This document shows, piece after piece, positions 15,193 through 23,056 of a stretch of DNA of 24,773 nucleotides (position 1 is the first letter of the stretch; every line of letters begins with the position of its first letter). The stretch is from the NCBI GenBank assembly GCA_963808455.1, contig CAWEHT010000285.1, positions 1 through 24,773 on the forward strand, in the 5' to 3' direction. A model generated the notes under the pieces. That model was not told the DNA's origin and made no database searches. It worked only from the letters and a program-made list of their open reading frames with translations. Made by a program: the position numbers and the translations under genes. The stretch comes from CAWEHT01 sp963808455 (GTDB lineage Bacteria; Chloroflexota; Anaerolineae; CG2-30-64-16).

Positions 15193-16140
15193 ATGGCGAC
15201 TTATCTCCTGCGGCGCCTGGGCTTCATCGTCCTGACAATGATCCTGGCTTCCATGGTCATCTTCGGGGCGACCCAGCTCCTGCCCGGCGACGTGGCCGGT
15301 GAGTTGTTGGGCCAGTTCGCGTCTCCCGAGGCGCTCGCCAGCCTGCGGGCGCAGCTGGGGCTCAACCGGCCCGTATACATCCAGTATCTCGATTGGCTGA
15401 GCAAGTTCGTGACGGGCAATTGGGGCAACTCCATGGTGAGCCATCTGCCCGTCCTGCCCATGATCGCCGAACGGTTGCGCAACTCGGCTATGTTGGGGGG
15501 GGTGGCGCTGCTGATCTATGTGCCGCTCGGGATCTTGCTGGGCGTCCTTGCGGCCTTGAACCGTGAGAAGCTATTGGACCAGACGATCTCGGCGTTCACC
15601 ATGGCCTTCGTAGGGCTCCCGGAGTTCGTCAGTGGGCTGGTCCTGATCGCGCTCTTCGCTCTGCACTTCCACGTGCTGCCGGCCAACTCTTCGATTGATG
15701 TTGACACCGGCTTTTTTGCGGCGCTGCCATACCTGATCCTGCCCGCCATCACGGTCAGCCTGACCAGCCTGGGCTATGTGGCACGCATGACCCGAGCCAG
15801 CACCATCGATGTGTTGCGCATGGACTACGTGCGCGCTGCCGAGTTGAAGGGCCTGCCTCAGAGCCAGGTGATGGTCAAGCACGTGCTGCGCAACGCGCTT
15901 CTGCCCACTGTTACGGTCGTTGCCATGGGCATCGGCTACCTCATCGGAGGCCTGATCATCACGGAGGAAGTATATGGCTATCCCGGCCTGGGCCGGCTGT
16001 TGATTTACGGCTTGCAGCGCCGTGACCTGATCCTGATACAGGCGTGCAGCATGGTTATTGTGGCCGTGTTCAGCCTGTCGAACCTGGCGGCCGATCTGCT
16101 CTATGGGATCTTGAACCCGCGCATCCGCGTGGGCAAGTAG
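15193..16140 (+). CDS. ABC transporter permease, DppB/OppB type
   Basis: This second inner-membrane subunit of the importer is 315 aa and intact. The N-terminal helix begins YLLRRLGFIVLTMILASMVIF, split by the conserved LLPGDVA. There are about six membrane segments, including LLIYVPLGILLGVLAAL and VSGLVLIALFALHFHVLPA. The coupling loop reads YVRAAELKGLPQSQVMVKH, which docks on the ATPase. The end (IYGLQRRDLILIQA, DLLYGILNPRIR) is characteristic of DppB. GAGGAAG at 15181-15187 precedes ATG 15193. In most dpp/opp operons DppB follows the binding protein; here it comes last, after the fused ATPase. Confidence 0.94.
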   Translation: MATYLLRRLGFIVLTMILASMVIFGATQLLPGDVAGELLGQFASPEALASLRAQLGLNRPVYIQYLDWLSKFVTGNWGNSMVSHLPVLPMIAERLRNSAMLGGVALLIYVPLGILLGVLAALNREKLLDQTISAFTMAFVGLPEFVSGLVLIALFALHFHVLPANSSIDVDTGFFAALPYLILPAITVSLTSLGYVARMTRASTIDVLRMDYVRAAELKGLPQSQVMVKHVLRNALLPTVTVVAMGIGYLIGGLIITEEVYGYPGLGRLLIYGLQRRDLILIQACSMVIVAVFSLSNLAADLLYGILNPRIRVGK

Positions 16141-16141
16141 C

Positions 16142-16147
16142 GGGAGG
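16142..16147 (+). promoter_or_regulatory. Ribosome binding site favouring ATG 16157
   Basis: GGGAGG ends nine bases before ATG 16157. The alternative in-frame TTG at 16148 directly abuts this site, too close to be used. Confidence 0.65.
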
Positions 16148-16156
16148 TTGTCATTT

Positions 16157-17734
16157 ATGTGGAAATGCTACTGCGCGCCTGCACAGCTTGAGGAAGCACT
16201 TGCCCTCTTGGCGCAGCACGGGCAGGCAGCGCGCGTGGTTGCTGGCGGGACCGATCTGTTGCTGGAGATCGAGCGGGGCATCCGCAAGCCCGGCGTTCTG
16301 GTCGATATCTCCCGTATACCCGGACTTGACGGCATCAGCCTGGCCGACGGCAGAGTCCACCTCGGGCCGCTGGTCACGCATAGCCAGGTCGTGGCTTCAC
16401 GCCTGTTATTCGACGTGGCCTACCCGCTGGCACGCGCCTGTCTGGAAGTCGGCTCGCCGCAGATTCGCAACCGCGGCACGGTGGCCGGGAACGTGATCAC
16501 CGCTTCGCCGGCGAATGATACGGTCGCGCCGCTGAGGGCACTGGACGCCCAGGTGACTTTGCGCAGCATGCGTGGGACGCGCGCCCTCGCCCTGGCTGAC
16601 TTCCTGCAGGGTGTGCGCCGCACAGCCCTGGCGCCGGACGAACTGCTCGTTGGCGTCGACTTCCCCGCACTGCAACCGGGCGATCGCGGCACTTTCGTCA
16701 AGCTGGGACTGCGCGGGAGCCAGGCGATCTCGGTGGTCAATGCCGCCGCGGTCGTCGCTTTTGATGGCCCGGTCGTGCGCCAGGCACGGCTGGCCTTTGG
16801 GTCGGTTGCGCCCACTGTGGTGCGCGCCGCTGAAGCCGAGCGCTTCTTAGCCGGCAAGCAACTGACCGAAGATACGATCCACGAGGCCGCCGAGCTTGCC
16901 GCCGGGTCCGTGCGGCCCATCAGCGATGTGCGCAGCCCGGCAGGCTACCGGGGCGACATGGTGCGGGTGCTGGCGGAGCGGGCCCTCGGCCGGTTGGCGG
17001 CCGCTAACGAACGCGAGGACTGGCCCCACCAGCCCCCCCTGCTGGCGACGGCTCAGCGACCGTCCACGGCGGGCCGAGACAAGAAGAATGGCAGAGCCGA
17101 AAAGGTCCAGGAAGGCAGGTGCGTGCCCTCCGCCTCTGGGGCGCCGGGCGCAGCCGGACGGGAAGGCATGCTTTCCACGGTGGGCACGGTCCACAGCGCG
17201 CGCCTGGGGGCGCCGATCGAGCTCACTGTGAACGGGCACCCGCAGGCCATCTACGGCGCGCACGACAAAACCCTGTTGCGTCTCCTGCGCGACGACCTGG
17301 ATTTGTGCGGCACAAAGGAAGGTTGTGGCGAAGGCGAGTGCGGCGCGTGCACGGTCCACATGGATGGCAAGGCCGTGATGGCCTGCCTGGTGCCGGCGCC
17401 CGCGGCCCATGGCCGGCAGATCACAACCATCGAAGGATTGAGCAGCGGAGACACGCTCGAGACACTGCATCCCCTACAACGGGCGTTCATCGAAGCCGAC
17501 GCGATACAATGCGGTTACTGCTCGCCCGGGTTCATCATGGCCGGCGCCAAGCTGCTGGAGGAATACCCCCACGCCTCCCGAGAGCAGATCGCGCTGGCCG
17601 TCAGCGGCAACCTGTGCCGCTGCACCGGCTACGTGAACATCCTGCGCGCGATCGAACTGGCCGCCAGCGCGAGCGGCCAGCCCGGCGATGCCACGGAGGC
17701 ACAGCTCCCGACAACGCACGCGCAGCTTTCCTGA
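16157..17734 (+). CDS. Fused FAD-binding and 2Fe-2S subunit of the second molybdenum hydroxylase
   Basis: This has the same FAD-then-FeS architecture as the gene at 5574, but the protein is clearly divergent. Residues about 5-280 are the FAD domain (VVAGGTDLL from 27; GTVAGNVITASPANDT). A charged, poorly conserved linker of roughly 70 residues follows. The 2Fe-2S part has GCGEGECGACT with C390, C395, C398 and C410, then C452, C455, C487 and C489 (CGYCSPG, LCRCTGY). All eight cluster ligands are present. The large subunit that should partner it is probably the one at 20628, about 2.9 kb downstream, because both lie in this second block; that pairing is inference. The gene follows the permease by 16 bases, so it may be part of the transporter operon. 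The 525-aa length equals the sum of two usual subunits plus the linker. Confidence 0.93.
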   Translation: MWKCYCAPAQLEEALALLAQHGQAARVVAGGTDLLLEIERGIRKPGVLVDISRIPGLDGISLADGRVHLGPLVTHSQVVASRLLFDVAYPLARACLEVGSPQIRNRGTVAGNVITASPANDTVAPLRALDAQVTLRSMRGTRALALADFLQGVRRTALAPDELLVGVDFPALQPGDRGTFVKLGLRGSQAISVVNAAAVVAFDGPVVRQARLAFGSVAPTVVRAAEAERFLAGKQLTEDTIHEAAELAAGSVRPISDVRSPAGYRGDMVRVLAERALGRLAAANEREDWPHQPPLLATAQRPSTAGRDKKNGRAEKVQEGRCVPSASGAPGAAGREGMLSTVGTVHSARLGAPIELTVNGHPQAIYGAHDKTLLRLLRDDLDLCGTKEGCGEGECGACTVHMDGKAVMACLVPAPAAHGRQITTIEGLSSGDTLETLHPLQRAFIEADAIQCGYCSPGFIMAGAKLLEEYPHASREQIALAVSGNLCRCTGYVNILRAIELAASASGQPGDATEAQLPTTHAQLS

Positions 17735-17739
17735 GGAAG
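17733..17739 (+). promoter_or_regulatory. Ribosome binding site favouring GTG 17743 for MttB-family copy 2
   Basis: GAGGAAG overlaps the stop of the previous gene and ends three bases before GTG 17743; its GAGG core is six bases away. ATG 17752 is the alternative, with longer spacing. Either start excludes the long upstream open frame. Confidence 0.55.
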
Positions 17740-17742
17740 AAC

Positions 17743-19179
17743 GTGACCAACATGTTTAGCTCGTTCGCGAATCCTACCTTTGGCCTGCTTGATCCCAGCC
17801 AGTGTGAGATCATCCACAATGCCTCCCTGGAAATCCTACGGCGCACCGGGGTGCGAGTGCACCATCCGGAAGCGCTGGCCTTGCTCCGTCAGGCTGGAGC
17901 TGCAATCTCAGACGAGGATCTGGTGCGCTTCGAGCCGGCGCTGGTGAGTTGGGCCCTCGGTCGCGCGCCGCACAACGTGACGCTCTGCAAGCAAGGCTCG
18001 GATGAGCCCCTGGTCAAGCTCAAGGGGCAGACCGTCCACTTCGGGCCCGGATCGGACTGTCTGTACTATCTCAGCCCGGAAACGGGCGAGCGCCGCCGCT
18101 TTCAGACCCGGGACGTCATCGATTGCATCCGGCTGGTCGATGCGCTGCCCGAGTTGAGTTTCTGCATGTCGATGGGCATCCCGGCCGACCTCGAGCTGGC
18201 AAACCCCTACAGGCAACAGTTCGCCCTGATGCTGGAACATACCGCCAAGCCCATCGTGTTCGTCTGCGACGACCAGGCGGACTGCGAAGCGATCGTGGCA
18301 ATGGCTGCGGCAGTGGCCGGGGGGGCCGACGCGTTGCGGCTCAATCCCACCTTGCTCCTCTACTCAGAGCCGTCCACGCCCCTCCGCCACACCGAGTCGG
18401 CGATCGGCAAACTTTTGTGCATGGCTGAAGCAGGGCTGCCGGTGTTGCACTCCCCGGCCCCCATGATGGGCGGGACGGCACCGATGACGGTGGCGGGCAG
18501 TATCGCCCTGGGCAATGCCGAGGCCCTCTCAGGGCTGGTGATCCACCAACTCAAGCGCGAGGGCGCGCCCTTCGTCTACGGCGTCCAGGTCAACCACATG
18601 GACATGAAGACCATGGTGAGCGTCTATGGCGCCCCAGAGTACGAACTGGGCCGGGTCCTATCGGCGCAAATGGGGCGCTACTACGGCCTGCCGACCTGGG
18701 GCAACGCCGGTATGACCGATAGCCCGGCGCTCGACGAGCAGGCCGCCATCGACGTGACCTTTTCGGTGCAGGTAGCTCTGCTGACCGGCACCAACCTGGT
18801 CCATGATGTAGGCTACCTGGAAGCCGGGCTGACCACTTCGCCCGAGCTGATCGTCATGACCTGCGAGATCATTGGCATGATGCGCTACTTTATGGCGGGC
18901 GTGGCCCTCGACGCGGATGCGCTGGCGCTGGATGTGATCCAGCAGGTCGGCCCGGGCGGCGACTACCTTGCCAGTGAGCACACCCTGGCTCATTTCCGCA
19001 AGTTCTGGCAGCCAGCCCTGTACAGCCGCCAGCGGCGAGAGGAATGGGAGCTGCGGGGCGGGAAGCGCTTCGCCCAGCGGTTGCGCGAACGCACGGCCAG
19101 CCTGATGCGAAAGCCCAGGCCCGAACACTTAGCCGGAAGCGTGCGCGATGAGATCGCGTACATGCTCGGTCAGAGGTAG
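17743..19179 (+). CDS. MttB-family (trimethylamine methyltransferase-like) protein, copy 2
   Basis: This is a predicted corrinoid-dependent amine methyltransferase without pyrrolysine. Family segments are IIHNASLEILRRTGVRV near the start, GPGSDC at 101-106, PMMGGTAPMTVAG in the barrel core, MTDSPALDEQA from 324, HDVGYLEAGLTTSPE and LDVIQQVGPGGDYLASEHT. Length is 478 aa from GTG. An open frame reaches back to 17119 inside the previous gene, but that part reads as out-of-frame 2Fe-2S coding sequence. The copy is much closer to copy 3 immediately downstream than to copy 1, pointing to a tandem duplication. It lies between the electron-transfer and large subunits of the second Mo-hydroxylase, which suggests the two activities work on the same compound. 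Confidence 0.92.
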   Translation: MTNMFSSFANPTFGLLDPSQCEIIHNASLEILRRTGVRVHHPEALALLRQAGAAISDEDLVRFEPALVSWALGRAPHNVTLCKQGSDEPLVKLKGQTVHFGPGSDCLYYLSPETGERRRFQTRDVIDCIRLVDALPELSFCMSMGIPADLELANPYRQQFALMLEHTAKPIVFVCDDQADCEAIVAMAAAVAGGADALRLNPTLLLYSEPSTPLRHTESAIGKLLCMAEAGLPVLHSPAPMMGGTAPMTVAGSIALGNAEALSGLVIHQLKREGAPFVYGVQVNHMDMKTMVSVYGAPEYELGRVLSAQMGRYYGLPTWGNAGMTDSPALDEQAAIDVTFSVQVALLTGTNLVHDVGYLEAGLTTSPELIVMTCEIIGMMRYFMAGVALDADALALDVIQQVGPGGDYLASEHTLAHFRKFWQPALYSRQRREEWELRGGKRFAQRLRERTASLMRKPRPEHLAGSVRDEIAYMLGQR

Positions 19180-19182
19180 CCG

Positions 19183-20631
19183 ATGGGACAGGATTCACTC
19201 GCCCGCCCGCGATTCAACCTCTTGGATGCTGACCAGTGCCGGACCATCCATGAGGCATCGCTTGAGATCCTGCGACGCACCGGTGTGCGCGTCAATCACC
19301 CTGAAGCCCTGGATCTGCTGCGCCGCTCGGGTGCTCTCATCACCGACGAGACGCTGGTGCGCTTCCCTCCCGCGCTGGTGGAATGGGCGCTGAAGCAGGC
19401 GCCATCGACTATCACCCTGTGCAGGCGCGGCAGCGACCGGCCGGCGATCCAGATGTCGGGCATGAATGTCGCGTTCGGCAGCGGCTCCGACGGCATGAAC
19501 TACCTGAACCCGCGTACGGGCAGGCACGAGCGCTTCACGGTGCAAACCGTGACCGATTGTATCCACGTGGTCGATGCGCTGCCACAGATCGACTTCTGCA
19601 TGTCAATGGGCCAGCCTTCGGACGTGACCGACGGCACGAGCCTCTTCCGCCACCAGTATGCGCTGATGTTGCAGCATACCAGTAAGCCGATCGTCTTCAT
19701 TTCCGCCGATCGTGGCGACTGCGAGGCGATCGTGGCCATGGCCGCTGCTGCAGCCGGCGGCATCGAGAAGCTGCGGGTGAGCCCCACGCTTCTCGGCTAC
19801 AGCCAGGTCACCACGCCGCTGATCCATCCGGCGGATTCGCTCGACAAGTTGCTATACATGGCCGAGGTAGCCTTGCCAGCGGTCCACATGCCCTCGCCCA
19901 TGATGGGAGGCACGGCGCCTATGACCATGGGCGGGGCACTGGCCCTCGGCACCGCTGAGGTGTTGTCGGGGCTAGTAATCCATCAGCTCAAACGTCCCGG
20001 CGCCCCCTTTGTGTTTAGCCAGGGCACGCACCATATCGACATGCGCAGCACGATTAGCGTGTACGGCGCGCCCGAATTCGAGCTGGCGCGCGTGGCCGTC
20101 GCCGACTTGGCGCGCTACTATAACCTGCCGAGCTGGGGCTACGCCGGCTATTCGGATAGCCCGGTCATGGATGAGCAGGCAGCGGCCGATGCCACTTCTT
20201 CCGTCATGGTGGCATTTCTCTCCGGCCAACACCTCGCCCATGATGTGGGTTACCTCGAGGCCGGCCTCACGACTTCGCCCGAAATGATCGTCTTCACAGC
20301 CGAGGTCATCGAGCGGACCCGCCACTTCGCCAATGGCTTCTCGTTGGACCCCGAGACGTTGTCGCTGGATCTCATCCACCAGCTTGGACCGGGCGGCCAG
20401 TACCTCGTCGAACAACACACCCTCGAGCGCTTCCGCGATATGTGGGACCCAACCCTTTTCACCCGGCTGCGCATGGCGAATTGGGTGCGCAAGGGCCGCA
20501 CCCGCCTCGGCGACCGGCTGCGAGATCAGACTATCGCCCTGATAGACTCTCACCACCCGCAGCCCCTGCCGGCCGCCGTCGAAACCGAGATCGATTACAT
20601 CCTGGGCAAAGGAAGGTTGAGAGCAGCATGA
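19183..20631 (+). CDS. MttB-family (trimethylamine methyltransferase-like) protein, copy 3
   Basis: This 482-aa paralog begins three bases after copy 2 ends; CAGAGG inside the end of copy 2 serves as ribosome site. Copies 2 and 3 share long stretches such as ASLEILRRTGVRV, CMSMG, PSPMMGGTAPMT/PAPMMGGTAPMT and HDVGYLEAGLTTSPE. A notable change is GSGSDGMNYLN where copies 1 and 2 read GPGSDC, so Cys is replaced by Gly in a conserved loop. The SDSP motif is at 324-327. There is no in-frame TAG. It may handle a different methylated substrate or successive methyl groups; this is inference. The stop overlaps the next start as ATGA (20628-20631), which ties it to the Mo-hydroxylase large subunit. 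Confidence 0.92.
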   Translation: MGQDSLARPRFNLLDADQCRTIHEASLEILRRTGVRVNHPEALDLLRRSGALITDETLVRFPPALVEWALKQAPSTITLCRRGSDRPAIQMSGMNVAFGSGSDGMNYLNPRTGRHERFTVQTVTDCIHVVDALPQIDFCMSMGQPSDVTDGTSLFRHQYALMLQHTSKPIVFISADRGDCEAIVAMAAAAAGGIEKLRVSPTLLGYSQVTTPLIHPADSLDKLLYMAEVALPAVHMPSPMMGGTAPMTMGGALALGTAEVLSGLVIHQLKRPGAPFVFSQGTHHIDMRSTISVYGAPEFELARVAVADLARYYNLPSWGYAGYSDSPVMDEQAAADATSSVMVAFLSGQHLAHDVGYLEAGLTTSPEMIVFTAEVIERTRHFANGFSLDPETLSLDLIHQLGPGGQYLVEQHTLERFRDMWDPTLFTRLRMANWVRKGRTRLGDRLRDQTIALIDSHHPQPLPAAVETEIDYILGKGRLRAA

Positions 20632-22949
20632 CGGAACTGGCGCGGGAAAATGGCACATCGCAGGCCATCGTCGGCGGCAGCACGCTGCGCATCGACTCGC
20701 TGGGCAAGGTGACGGGCCGGACCCGCTACGTCGAAGACATGCGCATGCCCGGCCTGTTGCACGCGAAGGTGCTGAGGAGCCCGCACCACCACGCGCGCCT
20801 GCTGACCCTCGACTGCCAGCAGGCCAGCCAACTGCCAGGCGTAGTCCGGATCATCACCGCGGGCGATATCCCGGGGCTGAACGGCCTCGACGGGTATAGC
20901 CGTGAAGATCCGGTGCTCACTCCTGTCGGCGACACGGTGCGACAGCGCGGCGCACCGGTCGCCATCGTCATCGCCGGGTCGCCAGCAGAGGCCCAGGATG
21001 CGGCTGCTGCCATCGAGGCCACCTATGAGATCTTGCCCCATACTTTTGATGCCGACGCGGCTCTGTCGGCGGATGCGGTCCGGATCTACGCAGCCGGCAA
21101 CATCCTGAGTAACTTCGAGGTCAAGCACGGCAACCTGGAAGCAGTTTTCGCTGCTTCCGACGTGATCCTCGAGACCGACTACCGCACGACCTTCCAGGAG
21201 CACTCGACGCTCGAACGGGAGGCAACGCTGGCCTACCTTGAAGCCGACGGCCGCGTGACGGTCTTCGGCGGCACGCACGAGCCTCACTGGCAGGTCGGTT
21301 ACATCGCGCAGACCCTGGGCGTCGACCCGCTCATGGTGCGTGTGATCCTGCCACCCACCGGCGGCTCGTTTGGCAGCCGGCAGGACCCGTGGCCCCTCGT
21401 TGCCGCGGGCCTGGCGGCATACCTGGCGCGGCGGCCGGTGCGGCTGGCCTACACACGGCGCGAGGTTTTCGACGCCACGCCAAAGCGACACCCGTATCAT
21501 GTCAGGCATCGCATCGGGGCAACCAGCAGCGGGCGCCTGACCGCAGTCCAGGTGCGCGTGGACTGCAACACCGGTGGGTACGACAGCGGGGGCTACTGGA
21601 TCCCGAATTATGCTGTGACGGCCAGCGGCGGCGCGTACCGCTGGCAGGCTGTGGATGCCAGCGCCCGGGCCATCTACACCAACGCCGCCAAGTGCGGGCA
21701 GTTCCGTGGTTACGGCTCGCCGCAGTCCACTTTCGCCCTGGAATGTGCCCTCGACGAACTCTGCCAGCGGCTCGGCGCCGACCCCTTGGAATTTCGGCTG
21801 GCAAACCGGCTCAGGCAGGAAGATGTCAGCTTCATGGGCTACCAGGTCGGCGAATCGTTGGGCTACGGGCAGGTGCTGGAGGCCATCCGGCCGCGCTATC
21901 GCGAGTTCCTGGAGGAAGCGGCAGCCTTCAATGAGAGCCATGCCCACGATTCGCCGGCCCGTGGCCAAGCGCGGCTGCGGATGGGCGTGGGGCTGGCGGG
22001 CATGTGGTACCGGTTCGGCAAGTCCGGCTGCTTGCGGGTCGAGACACACGCCGAGCTGGCGGCCGACGGCCACATCATCGTTTACTGCTCGGCCCCCGAT
22101 TACGGGCAGGGCATCAACACGGTGATGGTTCAGATAGCGGCCGAGACTTTCGGCGTGCCCCGCGGGCAGATCGAGCTTGTCAACGCCGACACCGCGCTTA
22201 CACCGGACAGCGGCATCCAGGGCGCCTCGCGGGCCACGTATTTCATCGGCCATTCGCTCAGCCAGGCCGTGCAGAACCTGCGCGAGGAAGTGCTGGGCAT
22301 CGCGGCGGAGATCCTGGACCGGCCGCCGGCTGACCTCGAGCTGACAGGCAATGCAGTCGTGAGCTGCGCTCGCGATGGATCAGTCTCCCTGCGAGAAGTG
22401 GCGCAGGAGTTCGATCGTATCGGCAAAAGCCGCAGGGTCGTCGGCATCTTCGATCTTACTCCGCAATTTCCGACTTTTGACCCCAAGGACGAACATGAGT
22501 ACGTCCCTTTGTTTGTAACCGGAGCGCAGGCGGCCCAGGTGAGCGTTGATATGGAGACGGGCCTGGTGCAAGTGCGGCGCCTCGTCGCGGCTCACGACGT
22601 AGGGCGTGCGATCAACCCGCCCAACGCAGTCGGGCAAATCCAGGGCGCGGTCTTGATGGGGATCGGCACAGCGCTGACCGAAAGCTACGTTCCCGGTGTG
22701 ACCACCGGTTTCACCGACTACATCTTGCCCATGGTCGGCGCGGTGCCTGAGATGGAAGTCATCCTGGTCGAGGTGCCCAGCTATTATGGCCCTCTGGGCG
22801 CCAAGGGCCTCGGCGAAGCCGCCATCATGCCCACGGCACCAGCGGTCATCAATGGGCTGTCGCGCGCGATTGGCGTGCGCCTGCGCGAGCTTCCGGCCTC
22901 GCCGCCGCGGGTGCTGGAAGCCATCCGTGCAGGCCAGAGACTCGCTTGA
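20628..22949 (+). CDS. Molybdenum hydroxylase large subunit (xanthine dehydrogenase/CoxL family), second set
   Basis: This is the molybdopterin-binding catalytic subunit, 773 aa from ATG 20628. The N-terminal domain contains KVTGRTRYVEDMRMPGLLHA. The cofactor loop is GGSFGSR (245-251), and FRGYGSPQ (359-366) keeps the Arg (R360) that the first set lacks. DYGQGINT is the usual Q-loop segment and the catalytic glutamate is E730 in GAKGLGE. The start overlaps the stop of MttB copy 3 (ATGA), so the frame open upstream to 20442 is not used. It probably pairs with the fused FAD/2Fe-2S subunit at 16157. Retention of Arg makes it closer to classic xanthine or heteroaromatic hydroxylases than the first set. 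Substrate not assignable. Confidence 0.93.
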   Translation: MTELARENGTSQAIVGGSTLRIDSLGKVTGRTRYVEDMRMPGLLHAKVLRSPHHHARLLTLDCQQASQLPGVVRIITAGDIPGLNGLDGYSREDPVLTPVGDTVRQRGAPVAIVIAGSPAEAQDAAAAIEATYEILPHTFDADAALSADAVRIYAAGNILSNFEVKHGNLEAVFAASDVILETDYRTTFQEHSTLEREATLAYLEADGRVTVFGGTHEPHWQVGYIAQTLGVDPLMVRVILPPTGGSFGSRQDPWPLVAAGLAAYLARRPVRLAYTRREVFDATPKRHPYHVRHRIGATSSGRLTAVQVRVDCNTGGYDSGGYWIPNYAVTASGGAYRWQAVDASARAIYTNAAKCGQFRGYGSPQSTFALECALDELCQRLGADPLEFRLANRLRQEDVSFMGYQVGESLGYGQVLEAIRPRYREFLEEAAAFNESHAHDSPARGQARLRMGVGLAGMWYRFGKSGCLRVETHAELAADGHIIVYCSAPDYGQGINTVMVQIAAETFGVPRGQIELVNADTALTPDSGIQGASRATYFIGHSLSQAVQNLREEVLGIAAEILDRPPADLELTGNAVVSCARDGSVSLREVAQEFDRIGKSRRVVGIFDLTPQFPTFDPKDEHEYVPLFVTGAQAAQVSVDMETGLVQVRRLVAAHDVGRAINPPNAVGQIQGAVLMGIGTALTESYVPGVTTGFTDYILPMVGAVPEMEVILVEVPSYYGPLGAKGLGEAAIMPTAPAVINGLSRAIGVRLRELPASPPRVLEAIRAGQRLA

Positions 22950-23056
22950 TGAGCCTTTGGCCTGCGCCAGCTTGTTCGAAGCGTGCGCCGGTCGCGGGCG
23001 TGCAGGATCCGAAAGCAGAACGTGGTCAAGCGCATGACCAAAAGGGAGAACTTGAC
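22950..23056. other. Short gap between second Mo-hydroxylase and iorA with an imperfect hairpin
   Basis: GCGC-CA-GCTT and AAGC-GT-GCGC (22964-22988) can form two 4-bp stems around a 2x2 internal loop. No T run follows and no promoter is evident. An open frame from ATG 22949 crosses the gap, but its residues do not look like the IorA N-terminus. Confidence 0.35.
23044..23048 (+). promoter_or_regulatory. Ribosome binding site favouring TTG 23057 for iorA
   Basis: GGGAG ends eight bases before TTG 23057. Starting there gives MATRLLTGNEAL, which matches the usual IorA N-terminus. The upstream ATG 22949 would add 36 residues unlike the family. Confidence 0.55.

Noticed and set aside
17119..17742. 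Upstream extension of MttB copy 2 (would make a 686-aa protein)
   Set aside because: It overlaps the previous gene's cluster region out of frame and has no family similarity.
20442..20627. Upstream extension of the second Mo-hydroxylase large subunit
   Set aside because: It overlaps the end of MttB copy 3 out of frame; the ATGA junction at 20628 is the natural start.
20595..22253. 552-codon open frame on the minus strand opposite the second Mo-hydroxylase large subunit
   Set aside because: Its translation is rich in Arg, His and Ala with no recognisable domain and it lies wholly opposite well-conserved coding sequence; such shadows are common in GC-rich DNA.
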